64,000 bases of DNA from Alloalcanivorax profundimaris (GCF_015265435.1 NZ_JABJWH010000005.1:186001-250000), one strand, 5' to 3'. Positions 36,891 through 46,250 are shown, counted from the first letter of the stretch. Numbers and translations: made by a program. The notes: a model not told the origin generated them from the letters alone.

Positions 36891-39800
36891 TTACTTGAAG
36901 TCCCGCGAGCGCACCTGCAGCTCGTCCAGGGCGTCGCGGGCGTCCTGGAGGCGCCCGGCCATCAGATGGACGATGCCCTCCGGGCTGATCTCCACGGTGC
37001 CGGTGACGATCACCAGCGGGCTTTTCAGCAGGGTTTGCCGGAAACGCTCCTGCACCGAGGTCCAGACCACCACGTTGGTGTTGCCGGTTTCGTCCTCCAG
37101 GGTCATGAACAGGGTGCCCTTGGCGGACCCCGGGCGCTGCCGGTTGGTGACCAGGCCCGCCACCCGCACCAGCTGGTTGGGCCGGGCGCGCTTCAGCTCC
37201 TTGGCCCGGTAGCAGCGCTTGAAGCGCGGCAGGTGGCGTACCAGGGCCATGGGATGGCGGCCCAGGGTCAGCCCCAGGTGCCGGTAGTCCTCGATCAGGG
37301 AGGTGTGTTCCGAGGGCGCGTCCAGGTAAACCCCGTCGTGGTCGTCGCGCACCGCGTCGCCGTCGCCGCCGAGCAGCGGCCGACGCGCCTCCAGGCCCTG
37401 CACGTCCCAGTGGGCCTGGTGGCGGTGGCCGCTGAGGCCACGCAGGGCGTTGCCGGCCACCAGGGCCTCCCGTTCCCGGTGATTGAGGCCGGCCCGCTGG
37501 CACAGGTCGCGCACGCTGGCGAAGGGGCGCTCGGCGCGGGCCGCCACCAGCCGGTCGGCGGCCTGTTGGTTGAAGCCCTTGATCTGACGCAGCCCCAGGC
37601 GCAGGGCCGGCTGCACCCCCAGCTTCTGCCGTTGCGGCTCCTCCAGGGTGTGGTCCCAGTGACTGTGCCGGGCGTCCGGCGGCCGCGTCTCGATGCCGTG
37701 GCGGCGGGCGTCCTGGAGAATCTGCGACGGTGAGTAGAACCCCATGGGCAGACTGTTGAGCAGGCCGCAGTAGAAGGCGCTGGTGTGGTGGCGCTTGAGC
37801 CAGGCGGACACGTACACCAGCAGGGCGAAACTGGCGGCATGGGATTCCGGGAAGCCGTAGCCGCCAAAGCCTTTCATCTGCTCGAACAGGCGGCGCGCGT
37901 AGTCGCCGCTGTAGCCGTTGGCGCGCATGCCCTGGATCACCTTGTCCTCGAAGCCCATCAGCTCGCCGCTCTTGCCCCAGCGGGCCATGGCCCGGCGCAG
38001 CCGGTCCGCCTCGCCGCCGGAGAACCCGGCGGCCACCATCACCAGCTGGATCACCTGCTCCTGGAAGATCGGCACGCCCTTGGTGCGCTCCAGCACGCCG
38101 CGTACCTTCTCGTCCGGGTAGTCCTCTTCCTCCAGGCCGTCCCGGCGGCGCAGGTAGGGGTGCACCATGTCGCCCTGGATCGGGCCCGGGCGCACGATGG
38201 CCACCTCCACCACCAGGTCGTAGAAGGCCCGGGGGCGCAGGCGCGGCAGCATGTTCATCTGCGCCCGGGATTCCACCTGGAATACCCCCAGGCTGTCGCC
38301 CTGGCAGAGCATGTCGTAGGTGGCCTCATCGCCGGCGGGGATGTCCTGCATCGCCATTGGCCGGCCCCGGTAGCCGCTCACCAGGCCCAGGGTCTTGCGG
38401 ATCGCGGTGAGCATGCCCAGGGCCAGCACATCCACCTTCATCAGGCCCAGGGATTCCAGGTCGTCCTTGTCCCACTGGATCAGGGTGCGGTCGGGCATGG
38501 CGGCGTTTTCCACCGGCACCAGGGTGTGCACCGGGTCGCGGGTGATCACGAAACCGCCCACGTGCTGGGACAGATGGCGGGGAAAACCGATCATTTCCTG
38601 GACCAACTCCCGGTAGTGGCGGCCCAGGGTGGAGCCCCCCAGGCCCAGTTCCTGGAAGCGCTCCACCAGGGAGTCCGGTTTGTCCCACCAGGCCAGATTG
38701 CCACTGAGGCGCTCGACCACGTCCTGGTCCACGCCCAGGGCCCGGCCCACGTCGCGCACCGCCGAGCGGGTGCGGTAGCGGATCACGGTGGCCGCCAGGG
38801 CGGCCCGGTCGCGGCCGTACTTGCGGTACAGGTACTGCATCACCTCCTCGCGGCGCTCGTGCTCGAAGTCCACGTCGATGTCCGGCGGCTCGTCCCGCTC
38901 CTGGGAGATGAAGCGCTCGAACAGCAGCTGGCCGCGGTCCGGGTCCACCTCGGTGACCCCCAGGCAGTAGCACACCGCGGAGTTGGCGGCGGAGCCGCGC
39001 CCCTGGCAGAGAATGCCCTGGCTCCGCGCGAAGGTGACGATGTCGTGGACGGTGAGGAAGTAATGGGCGTAGCCGAGCTGGCGGATCAGCGCCAGCTCGC
39101 GGTCCACCAGGGCGCGCACCCGCTCCGGCACGCCGTCCGGGTAGCGGGCCTCGGCGCCCTGGTGGGCCAGGCCGGCCAGGTACTGGTCCGCGTCCTGGCC
39201 CGGCGGTACTACCTCCTCCGGGTACTGGTAGCGGATCTCGTCCATGCGGAACACGCACTGATCGGCGATCCAGGCCGCCTCTTCCAGCAGGGCCGGCGGG
39301 TAGATCGCCGCCAGCCGCTCCAGGGGGCGCAGATGGCGCTGGTCGTTGCGAAAGCGCTTATCGCCGAGCCGTTGCACCGTGGTGTTCAGGCGCAGGGCGG
39401 TGAACACCTCCTGCAGACGCTGACGTTCCGCCACGTGGTAGTGGACGTCGTTGGCGGCGGTCATGGCCAGCCCGTGGCGGCGCGCCAGGCCGTGCAGATA
39501 GCGGTAGAGCAGGGCGTCATTGCCCTCCTGCAGCAACTCGCAAGCCAGCCACAGACGCTCGCCGAAGTGCGCCTGGAGCAGGGCGGCGTGGGCCTCGTCG
39601 CGGGCGTCGCCGGCGGGCAGCCACAGGCACAGGGCATGGCGCTCGATGCGCGCCAGATCCCGCCAGTGCAGGTCGTAGTGGCCTTTTTCCGCGCGCCGGC
39701 GGCCCTGGGTAATCAGGGTGGCGATCTCCCCATAGGCCCGCCGATCCCGGGCCAGCAACACCAGCCGCAGCGCCCCCCGGTCTTCCTTGAGACGGAAATG

Positions 39801-40028
39801 GCTGCCAACGATAAGCTTGAAATTCAGAGGCTTACCCGCGTCTTTGTAAGTGGTTTCGAGGTTTTTCCAGGCCTGCCAGGCCCGCGCCACCCCGGCCAGG
39901 GAACCGTCGTCGGTGATCGCCAGCGCCCGGTAGCCCAGCGCATGGGCTTGCTCCACCAACTCCTCCGGATGGCTGGCCCCGGCCAGGAAGGTGAAGGCGG
40001 AGGTGCAATGCAGTTCCGCGAAGGCCAT
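36891..40028 (-). CDS. dnaE2: Error-prone DNA polymerase DnaE2 (ImuC)
   Basis: 1045 residues from ATG 40028 (TGATG overlap with imuB), full family length; the longer open frame upstream only reads through imuB in another phase. PHP domain at the N-terminus (AELHCTSAFTFLAGASHPEE), the polymerase active-site region ILCQGRGSAANSAVCYCLGV and PPDIDVDFEHERREEVMQYL with its Asp residues, helix-hairpin-helix near 800, and a C-terminal OB domain (VRVAGLVTNRQRPGSAKGTL). It performs translesion synthesis with ImuA and ImuB after DNA damage. Third gene of a LexA-controlled operon. Confidence 0.96.
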   Translation of the reverse strand: MAFAELHCTSAFTFLAGASHPEELVEQAHALGYRALAITDDGSLAGVARAWQAWKNLETTYKDAGKPLNFKLIVGSHFRLKEDRGALRLVLLARDRRAYGEIATLITQGRRRAEKGHYDLHWRDLARIERHALCLWLPAGDARDEAHAALLQAHFGERLWLACELLQEGNDALLYRYLHGLARRHGLAMTAANDVHYHVAERQRLQEVFTALRLNTTVQRLGDKRFRNDQRHLRPLERLAAIYPPALLEEAAWIADQCVFRMDEIRYQYPEEVVPPGQDADQYLAGLAHQGAEARYPDGVPERVRALVDRELALIRQLGYAHYFLTVHDIVTFARSQGILCQGRGSAANSAVCYCLGVTEVDPDRGQLLFERFISQERDEPPDIDVDFEHERREEVMQYLYRKYGRDRAALAATVIRYRTRSAVRDVGRALGVDQDVVERLSGNLAWWDKPDSLVERFQELGLGGSTLGRHYRELVQEMIGFPRHLSQHVGGFVITRDPVHTLVPVENAAMPDRTLIQWDKDDLESLGLMKVDVLALGMLTAIRKTLGLVSGYRGRPMAMQDIPAGDEATYDMLCQGDSLGVFQVESRAQMNMLPRLRPRAFYDLVVEVAIVRPGPIQGDMVHPYLRRRDGLEEEDYPDEKVRGVLERTKGVPIFQEQVIQLVMVAAGFSGGEADRLRRAMARWGKSGELMGFEDKVIQGMRANGYSGDYARRLFEQMKGFGGYGFPESHAASFALLVYVSAWLKRHHTSAFYCGLLNSLPMGFYSPSQILQDARRHGIETRPPDARHSHWDHTLEEPQRQKLGVQPALRLGLRQIKGFNQQAADRLVAARAERPFASVRDLCQRAGLNHREREALVAGNALRGLSGHRHQAHWDVQGLEARRPLLGGDGDAVRDDHDGVYLDAPSEHTSLIEDYRHLGLTLGRHPMALVRHLPRFKRCYRAKELKRARPNQLVRVAGLVTNRQRPGSAKGTLFMTLEDETGNTNVVVWTSVQERFRQTLLKSPLVIVTGTVEISPEGIVHLMAGRLQDARDALDELQVRSRDFK

Positions 40029-41458
40029 CAGAAAAAACCCTGCAACCACCAACCGTCCCGATCGTCCTGAAACACCCAGCAGCACAGCCCGTCCGGATGG
40101 TGGGCCACGTGGTAGCGGCGGGCGGCCTGGTCGTGCCAGGGCTGGCTGAAGCGCTCCTCCTGGGGAAACAGGCTGAGCGGCCGGTCGCGCCAGTGGGGCA
40201 CGGCGTCGCGCACGCTCAGCGGGCGCGGCGGGTCCAGCAGCCACAGGGGCCGGTCCTCCGGCGTGGCCGGCGCGGCGGGGGGCGCCGCCGGCGCCGGCGG
40301 CCGTTCCAGGGGCGCCCGGCCCCGTTCGGTTTCCTCGGGCAGGTGGCCGGGGTCCCGGTCCGGCCGGTACAGGCGCAGGGCCGGCTCCGCGGCCAGCTTT
40401 TCCAGCAGGCCGGCCAGGGGCGCCCGGGCACCGGGGTCCGGGAACAGGTCCGCCAGGGCCGGATTGCGCGGGCGCGGCCGGCCGCCGTCCAGCCCCAGGC
40501 CCAGCACCGGCGCCTCCAGCACCTGATGCTCCAGGCGCCGCCGGGTCAGATCCAGCCAGGTGGCCACGTCGTGGCCCGGGTGGGCGCGGCGGATCACCAG
40601 GGTGTCCCGGTGGCCGTTGTTCAGGTACAGATGCCAGCGGATCGCCGCCACGCTTTCCTGGTGCCGCTCCAGGTCCGTGGCCAGCTCGCCGAGCAGGGTT
40701 TCCATGGGCCGGTGCAGGTGGTCCAGGTTGTCCAGCGGGTCGTCGAAGTCGCGGCGCCGGCGAAACGGCCGGGGCGGCGCCAGGGGGCGGCGCGGGTCCG
40801 GTTTTTCGCCCAGCAGCCGCTGCAGCCAGTCCAGGAAGGGCGCGCCGAAGCGCTTGCCCAGGGCTGGGCGGGGCAGCGGATAAAGCTCCCCCAGGGTGCG
40901 GAAGCCCGGCGCCTGGAGGCGCTCGCGCAGGCGTGGCTCCAGGTCCAGTTGGTCCAGGGTCAGTTGCGCCAGCCAGGCCTGGAAGCGGGCCGTCTCCGGC
41001 ACGCCTTCCAGGGGTGGGGGATCGGTAAGGTGCCAGGCAGCCAGGGGCGTGGGGCCCAGCCCCAGCCGGGTGGTGAAGGGGCAATGCAGGCGGTAGCGGT
41101 CGATCCGCGCCAGCAGGCCCTGGAACCCGCCGAACAGCTTCAGGCAGCCGCCCACCTCCAGCAGCAGGCTGGCCGGCGGCGCCGGGCACACCTGAGGGGT
41201 CAGCGCCAGCAGCTGGCGGCCCTGGTGGCGCAGGGCCCGGTCCCGGGCGCCGTCGTCCGCCTCGCGCACTTCCAGGGCCTCGCACAGGGCCCGGGCGGTG
41301 GCCAGCCGCAGGCCGGTTTCCACGCCGGCGGCGCGGGCCGCCGGGTTGGCCTGCAGCACCCGGTGCCGGTGCACCAGCGCCCGGGGCCGGTCCACCGGGC
41401 CGTCGCCGGCTTCCAGGTCCAGCAGCGGGTAATGCAGGGCCAGCCACAGGGCGCTCAT
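40028..41458 (-). CDS. imuB: ImuB, Y-family polymerase-like mutagenesis factor
   Basis: 476 residues, a DinB/UmuC-like fold (MSALWLALHYPLLDLEAGDG, LLLEVGGCLKLFGGFQGLLA, TTRLGLGPTPLAAWHL). ImuB proteins generally lack the full set of catalytic acidic residues and serve as a hub that binds the beta clamp, ImuA and DnaE2. The C-terminus ends in a conserved WRDRPLSLFPQEERFSQPWH region and YHVAHHPDGLCCWVFQDDRD. It overlaps imuA by 4 nt and dnaE2 by one base. Confidence 0.93.
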   Translation of the reverse strand: MSALWLALHYPLLDLEAGDGPVDRPRALVHRHRVLQANPAARAAGVETGLRLATARALCEALEVREADDGARDRALRHQGRQLLALTPQVCPAPPASLLLEVGGCLKLFGGFQGLLARIDRYRLHCPFTTRLGLGPTPLAAWHLTDPPPLEGVPETARFQAWLAQLTLDQLDLEPRLRERLQAPGFRTLGELYPLPRPALGKRFGAPFLDWLQRLLGEKPDPRRPLAPPRPFRRRRDFDDPLDNLDHLHRPMETLLGELATDLERHQESVAAIRWHLYLNNGHRDTLVIRRAHPGHDVATWLDLTRRRLEHQVLEAPVLGLGLDGGRPRPRNPALADLFPDPGARAPLAGLLEKLAAEPALRLYRPDRDPGHLPEETERGRAPLERPPAPAAPPAAPATPEDRPLWLLDPPRPLSVRDAVPHWRDRPLSLFPQEERFSQPWHDQAARRYHVAHHPDGLCCWVFQDDRDGWWLQGFF

Positions 41459-42213
41459 GGACGCGGGGCCTCCCGGCCCGGCGGTTCGGCGGGGCGCCCG
41501 GGCAGGGCCGGCGTCGGTTCATGCGCCGCCGCCGGCCGGCGGGTGAGCACCGGCAGGGTGGCGGTGGCCGGCGGCGGGCGGCGCAGGTGCTCGGGCAGCA
41601 GGCTCAGATGGCAGCGTTCCCCGGGGCGGCCGCCGGGCTGCTTGTGCACGGTAACGGTGAGTTCGCCGGGGGCCGGGCAGTCCAGTTCCAGCCGCAGGGG
41701 CGCCGGGCTGGGCTGGCGCGCCGCCCGCCGGGGCCGGGCCAGCACCAGCAGGCAGCGGCCCTGCTGGGCGCCCAGGTGCAGCCGCCGCAGGGTGCCCGCG
41801 GGCAGGGCGCCGCCCGGCGCCCACAGCAGCAGGGTGGCGACGGTGTCGCTGGCGGCCGCCTCGTAGCAGGCGCGCAGCAGGCCGTCGCGCTCGCCGTGCA
41901 GCACCAGCAGCCGCTCCAGGGGCACGCCGGCGCGGGCCAGGGCCCGCGCCGAGGGCCGCTCCGGCGGGTTGGCGATCAACCGGGCGCCGGGCTGGTCGCC
42001 GGCCAGCGCCGGCAGCAGCAGATGCAGCAGCGGCGGGCAGGGCAGCGGGCAGAGCAATTCCACCAGCCCCTGGGCGGGCCAGCCGCCCTGGCTCAGCAGC
42101 CGGTCCAGGCCGGCGAAGCCGGTGGGCCGGCCGCCCCGGGCGGCGCCGTCGAGGTCGCGCCCCCGCCAGGTGTCCCGGCGGGAGAGAAGCTGTTGGAGAA
42201 ACGCGGAGGACAT
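41455..42213 (-). CDS. imuA: ImuA, RecA-like mutagenesis factor
   Basis: 252 residues, a shortened RecA/SulA-like fold: TGFAGLDRLLSQGGWPAQGL, LVELLCPLP, RLIANPPERP and VATLLLWAPGGALPAG. In characterised systems ImuA supports ImuB/DnaE2-dependent mutagenesis and inhibits RecA. GC-rich Pro/Ala C-terminal tail. First gene of the operon; the start codon lies 11 bp from the edge of the LexA palindrome. Confidence 0.92.
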   Translation of the reverse strand: MSSAFLQQLLSRRDTWRGRDLDGAARGGRPTGFAGLDRLLSQGGWPAQGLVELLCPLPCPPLLHLLLPALAGDQPGARLIANPPERPSARALARAGVPLERLLVLHGERDGLLRACYEAAASDTVATLLLWAPGGALPAGTLRRLHLGAQQGRCLLVLARPRRAARQPSPAPLRLELDCPAPGELTVTVHKQPGGRPGERCHLSLLPEHLRRPPPATATLPVLTRRPAAAHEPTPALPGRPAEPPGREAPRP

Positions 42214-42223
42214 GGGAAACGCA

Positions 42224-42255
42224 CTCGGATACTGTACAAAAGGACAGTATCCGAG
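42224..42255. promoter_or_regulatory. LexA (SOS) box of the imuA-imuB-dnaE2 operon
   Basis: CTGT-ACAAAAGG-ACAG (42232-42247) is the core of a perfect 12-bp-arm palindrome, CTCGGATACTGT / ACAGTATCCGAG, with 8 bp between. CTGT-N8-ACAG is the gammaproteobacterial LexA box. It sits just before imuA, so it predicts DNA-damage induction. Confidence 0.9.
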
Positions 42256-42399
42256 ATGGCCGGAAGCTGCAAGCCCGGGTGAAGCCGCGAGCCCGGCTAT
42301 TGTCCCGTGCGGTCAACGGGCCCTGTGCGGGTAAACATATTGTATTCCCGGGGGTGGTTGAGTAGCTTCGAAAGCCTGTTCCCGAGCCCCGAGAGCCTC

Positions 42400-43038
42400 A
42401 TGACACAACAACATACCGCTCGCCGGATCACCGCGACCTGGCAACGCGGGCTGACCCGGCGGCGCTTTCTCAAATGGACCCTGGCCGGCACCGCCGGGGT
42501 GGCGGCGGTCGCCGCCGGTGGCTTCGCGCTGCTGCGCCGTTCGCCCCTGGACGAGCAGCCCAAGCCGGCCTGGGCCGAGGGCCTGAGCCGCCAGGAATAC
42601 CATCTGTTCGATCGCGCCCGGGTGGTGTTGCTGCCCACCGAGGGCACCGATCTGCCCGCCACCGGGGAGGTGCCGGTGGTGGCCAATGTGCAAAAGACCC
42701 TGGGGTTCATGGCGGCGCCGCTGCGCGAGCAGCTGGCCACCGGGCTGGGCCTGTTCGACAACGCGGCGGTGGTGTTCCACGGGCGCCGTTTCGTGGACCT
42801 GGACCCGGCCACCGGGCGTGCCTACTTCGACGCCTGGAGTCGCGGCAACGTGGTGCAGCGCACCCTGGCCACGGTGATCAAGCAGCTTACCTACAGCGCC
42901 TACTGGAGCGATCCGGCCACCTGGTCGGCCATCGAGTTCGACGGCCCGGTCTCCGAGCAATGGGGGCTGGCCTATCTGGGCAACGCACCCCTTCCCGATG
43001 AAGCGCCGGATGACGGGCGCGCGGAGGAACGAGCATGA
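42400..43038 (+). CDS. Tat-exported gluconate 2-dehydrogenase subunit 3-like protein
   Basis: 212 residues from ATG 42400. Twin-arginine signal: TRRRFLKWTLAGTAGVAAVA. The mature part (LSRQEYHLFDRARVVLLPTE, AYFDAWSRGNVVQRTLATVI) resembles the small subunit family that partners GMC-type membrane dehydrogenases. It overlaps the GMC gene by 4 nt. It probably carries the signal-less large subunit through Tat as a complex (inference). Confidence 0.82.
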   Translation: MTQQHTARRITATWQRGLTRRRFLKWTLAGTAGVAAVAAGGFALLRRSPLDEQPKPAWAEGLSRQEYHLFDRARVVLLPTEGTDLPATGEVPVVANVQKTLGFMAAPLREQLATGLGLFDNAAVVFHGRRFVDLDPATGRAYFDAWSRGNVVQRTLATVIKQLTYSAYWSDPATWSAIEFDGPVSEQWGLAYLGNAPLPDEAPDDGRAEERA

Positions 43039-44561
43039 CCGGTGAATCCGGCCTGGCGGTGACCCAGGCCAAGGACGTTGGCGAATCCCGGCTGACCCTG
43101 GACGCGGACGTGGTGATCGTCGGCTCCGGCGCCGGCGGCGCGGTGACCGGCTACGAGCTGGCCCGGCGCGGCAAGAAGGTGGTGATTCTGGAGGCGGGCC
43201 CCTATGTGCCGTCGAAGGACTTCACCGAGCGCTTCTCCCACAGCCTGGAGACCCTCTATCAGGACCACGGCGGCCAGACCAACAAGAGCGGCGATCTGTT
43301 GGTGTTGCAGGGCGCCTGCGTGGGCGGCTCCACGGTGGTCAACGGCTGCGTGTGCTTTCGCACCCCGGACTTCATCCTCGAGGACTGGCAGCGGGATTTC
43401 GGGCTGTCCGAGCTGACCGCCGAGGAAATGGCGCCGTACTTCGAGCGGGTGGAGCGCAATCTGGCGATTCACGAGAACGGCGAGCACGAAATCGCCCGCC
43501 ATGGCCGGCTGATCCGTGCCGGCGCCCGCAAGCTGGGCTGGTCGGTGAAGCCGTTCAAACGCAATATCCGCGATTGCGCGCTCACCGGTCACTGCCTGTC
43601 CGGCTGCAAGACCGAGCGCAAGCAATCCATGCTGGTCAGCTATCTGCCCTGGGCCACCGCCCACGGGGCGCGCATCTTCGCCGACACCCGGGTCACGGAA
43701 GTGCTGGCCGAGAACGGCCGGGCCCGGGGCGTGCGCGCCCAGGTCACCGGCCACGACGGCGCCAAGGTGGCGGACCTGACGGTCAACGCGGAGCGGGTGA
43801 TTCTGGCCGCCGGCGCGGTGCAGACGCCGCTGCTGCTGCTCAAGAGCGGCCTGGCCAACGGCTCCGGCCAGGTGGGCCGCCATTTCGCCTGCCACCCGTC
43901 GCTGTACGTGTCCGCCCGTTACCCGGAGCCGGTGCATCCCTGGCGGGGCGCCATGCTGGGGGTGTACGTGGATGAGTTCCTGCACCCGGACAAGGGCGGC
44001 TTCGTGCTGGAGGACGGCGGCGCCGGCCCGGTGGAACTGAGCATGACCGCGGAGCCCGGCAGCGGCGAGCCGTTCATGGATTTCATGCGCGACAGCAAGT
44101 ACCTGGCCGGGCTGGTGACCCTGATCCACGACCACAATGTGGGCACCATTCGCTGGGAGGACGGCCGCAAGGTGATCGACTATCAGCTCGACAACGCCGA
44201 TTTTCCGTCCATGAAGCGGGCTCTCAAGGCCGCCGCCCGGCTGCACCTGGCGTCCGGCGCCGAGGAGGTCTATGTGCCCTCCAGCGACCGCCGGGTGATC
44301 CGCTCCGAGGCGGACATCGACGCCGCCGTGGACGGCCTGGAAAACGCCCCCCAGCATCTGCGCATGGTCAGCTATCACCCCCAGGGCAGCACCCGCATGG
44401 GCGCCGACCCGGCCACCAGCGTGGTCAACGGTGACGGCGAGAGCCACGATGTGAAAGGGCTCTATATCGCCGACGCCGGCCTGCTGCCCACCTCGATCAT
44501 CGTCAATCCCCAGGTCACGGTGTACGCGCTGGCTACGCGCATCGCCGAACGCATGGTTTGA
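43035..44561 (+). CDS. GMC-family FAD oxidoreductase
   Basis: 508 residues without its own signal peptide. FAD motif DADVVIVGSGAGGAVTGYEL at 24-43, GMC signature region LQGACVGGSTVVNGCVCFRT, a Cys-rich patch (RDCALTGHCLSGCKTERKQS) and the C-terminal active-site half YHPQGSTRMGADPATSVVNG, then VNPQVTVYALATRIAERM. It oxidises an alcohol or sugar to carbonyl and passes electrons on. The Cys-rich patch and small partner subunit point to a respiratory dehydrogenase rather than an oxidase. Substrate unknown; a long-chain alcohol is one option. Confidence 0.87.
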   Translation: MTGESGLAVTQAKDVGESRLTLDADVVIVGSGAGGAVTGYELARRGKKVVILEAGPYVPSKDFTERFSHSLETLYQDHGGQTNKSGDLLVLQGACVGGSTVVNGCVCFRTPDFILEDWQRDFGLSELTAEEMAPYFERVERNLAIHENGEHEIARHGRLIRAGARKLGWSVKPFKRNIRDCALTGHCLSGCKTERKQSMLVSYLPWATAHGARIFADTRVTEVLAENGRARGVRAQVTGHDGAKVADLTVNAERVILAAGAVQTPLLLLKSGLANGSGQVGRHFACHPSLYVSARYPEPVHPWRGAMLGVYVDEFLHPDKGGFVLEDGGAGPVELSMTAEPGSGEPFMDFMRDSKYLAGLVTLIHDHNVGTIRWEDGRKVIDYQLDNADFPSMKRALKAAARLHLASGAEEVYVPSSDRRVIRSEADIDAAVDGLENAPQHLRMVSYHPQGSTRMGADPATSVVNGDGESHDVKGLYIADAGLLPTSIIVNPQVTVYALATRIAERMV

Positions 44562-44574
44562 TCTTCGAGCCGGT

Positions 44575-44641
44575 TGATCGCGACTGAAGTCGCTCCTACA
44601 AAGAGCCTTCTCCACTGTGGGAGCGACTTCAGTCGCGATCA
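44575..44641. repeat. Inverted pair of REP elements (BIME-like)
   Basis: Left arm 44575-44600 and right arm 44616-44641 are 26-bp inverted copies with one mismatch around a 15-nt loop. The unit is the same as at 30984-31007. It lies between the convergent ends of the GMC gene and a lipoprotein gene, and may act as a transcription end or mRNA stabiliser. Confidence 0.85.
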
Positions 44642-44655
44642 GCACCTACGGCGAC

Positions 44656-45156
44656 TTATTGCCCCCTGGTGATCACCACCCGGTGCACGTCGCCGGGCAC
44701 CTTGTAGTCGAGGATGTCCTTTTGTCGGGCCAGGCAGGTGCCGTGCTCCGGATTGAGCCGGCACCAGCGCACCTGCTGGTCCAGGGCCGGCGGCACGCTG
44801 AAACGGGTGCGGTAGTTGTCGCCGGCGCGCAGGGCGATCCACAGCTGGTTGGCCTGCCAGCCACAGCGCGGGTCGGTGAACTGGTCCAGGGCGACCTGGA
44901 ACCTCAGGCTCTGGCCCCGGGATTCCGGGGTCAACTGCACGCCGGCCTGGGTCACCGGGCACTCCGCCTTGGTGGCGCGGTAGACCACCTCCACGCGCAC
45001 CCGCTCCGCCGGCAGCGGCGGGTCCAGGCGCAGTTGATAGGCGCGCAGGTCGCGGGGCGCCGGGTTCGGCTCGGGCCGGTAGTCCGGGCCGGAGGTGGTG
45101 GCGCAGCCGGTGACGACGAGCAGGCCGGCCAGGGCCAGGGGAAGGCGCATGCCCAT
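44656..45156 (-). CDS. Lipoprotein of unknown function
   Basis: 166 residues from ATG 45156 (AGGAG 6 bases upstream). A start ten codons earlier at 45186 overlaps the preceding stop as ATGA, but gives a poor signal peptide. MGMRLPLALAGLLVVTGC is a lipoprotein signal with Cys18. The mature part has four Cys (ECPVTQAG, DPRCGWQAN, RWCRLNPEHGTC) likely in disulfides, and is mostly beta. No family recognised. Downstream of the AsmA-like gene on the same transcript. Confidence 0.75.
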   Translation of the reverse strand: MGMRLPLALAGLLVVTGCATTSGPDYRPEPNPAPRDLRAYQLRLDPPLPAERVRVEVVYRATKAECPVTQAGVQLTPESRGQSLRFQVALDQFTDPRCGWQANQLWIALRAGDNYRTRFSVPPALDQQVRWCRLNPEHGTCLARQKDILDYKVPGDVHRVVITRGQ

Positions 45157-45182
45157 GGGGATCTCCTGTGCTGATGCGGGTG

Positions 45183-46250
45183 TCATTGCCGGGGCGCGTC
45201 GCCCTCGAAGCGCGCCGAGAAGGCTTCCACGAACGCATTGCGAAGGATACCGAAAAACGCCGCCCAGGTGCCGGTTTCACCGTCGCCCACCTGGCCGCGA
45301 ATCGGTACCCGGGTGGCGAACTGGTCGCGGCTCTGGTTCTTGAACAGGGTCTGCGCGGCGCCGGCCAGGGCTTCCCACAGGCCGCCCAGCACGCTGCCGT
45401 CCGGGCCGCTCACGTCCTGGCGCCAGTCGAACACGTCCAGATCCTTGAGCAGCGGCTTCAGGTAGCCGTCCAGGCGGCCGTCCCGGGCGCTCACCTCCAT
45501 GACCAGGTCGCCGCGCCCGGACTGCACGTCCAGGTTGGCGTAGGCGCGGCTGAAGTCGTTCAGCCGGGTCAGGTCCATGTCGATGACGCGCAGCCGGAAA
45601 TCGAAATCACTCAGGTCACTGAACGGATCGAAGGTGGCCCGGGTTTCCAGGGGCGCCTGGCCGGGCAGCAGGGCACGGGCGGTGAGGGTGGCCACCCGGC
45701 TGCCGTCGGCGCCGCGGGTGTTGGTCAGGTTGGTGACCCGGGCCTGGACGTCGGTGGCGTCCAGGTACACCGGCGGGTCGGAATGGTCGTTGCGGAACAC
45801 CAGGCGGCCATCGCGCACGCTCACCGCGTTCAGGGTGATCGGCACCAGACGTTCCAACTGGGTGCGCCAGTCGGTGCCGGCGCCGGTCTGGTCGGCGCCG
45901 TCGTCGCTGTCCACGAAGGTGAGGGTGGGCTTCTCGAAGCGGATGCGCGCCACCAGGGCGTGGTCCTCCCACAGCGCCCGCCAGCTTACCGCCAGGTCGA
46001 TGGCCGGCGCGTTCAGCAGCGGCTGGGGCACGGCGCCGTCCACCCGCGTCACGGTCAGGCCCTCCAGCCGGTAGGCGCCGCGCCACCAGGCCAGGTCCAC
46101 GTCCTCCACGTGGCCGCGGTAGTCGCCCATGTCCGCCAGCTGCCGGTTCAAGTAGTGGCGCACCAGCCCGGGCAGGGCCAGGTGCAGGATCAGCAGCAGG
46201 GCGATCAGCACCGCCGGGGTGATGAGCAGCAAACGGCGACGTCGTGTCAT
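45183..46250 (-). CDS. AsmA/DUF748-like envelope protein
   Basis: 355 residues: one N-terminal membrane anchor (RLLLITPAVLIALLLILHLA) and a periplasmic beta-rich domain (YRGHVEDVDLAWWRGAYRLE, RNDHSDPPVYLDATDVQARV, RLRVIDMDLTRLNDFSRAYA) characteristic of DUF748 and AsmA-like lipid-transport proteins. Possible role in moving phospholipids or folding outer-membrane components (family inference). Confidence 0.78.
   Translation of the reverse strand: MTRRRRLLLITPAVLIALLLILHLALPGLVRHYLNRQLADMGDYRGHVEDVDLAWWRGAYRLEGLTVTRVDGAVPQPLLNAPAIDLAVSWRALWEDHALVARIRFEKPTLTFVDSDDGADQTGAGTDWRTQLERLVPITLNAVSVRDGRLVFRNDHSDPPVYLDATDVQARVTNLTNTRGADGSRVATLTARALLPGQAPLETRATFDPFSDLSDFDFRLRVIDMDLTRLNDFSRAYANLDVQSGRGDLVMEVSARDGRLDGYLKPLLKDLDVFDWRQDVSGPDGSVLGGLWEALAGAAQTLFKNQSRDQFATRVPIRGQVGDGETGTWAAFFGILRNAFVEAFSARFEGDAPRQ

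Noticed and set aside
40029-41522. N-terminal extension of DnaE2 to 41522 and long frames antisense to imuB/imuA
   Set aside because: High-GC shadow frames over imuB; the polymerase family begins at MAFAELHC, coupled to the imuB stop.
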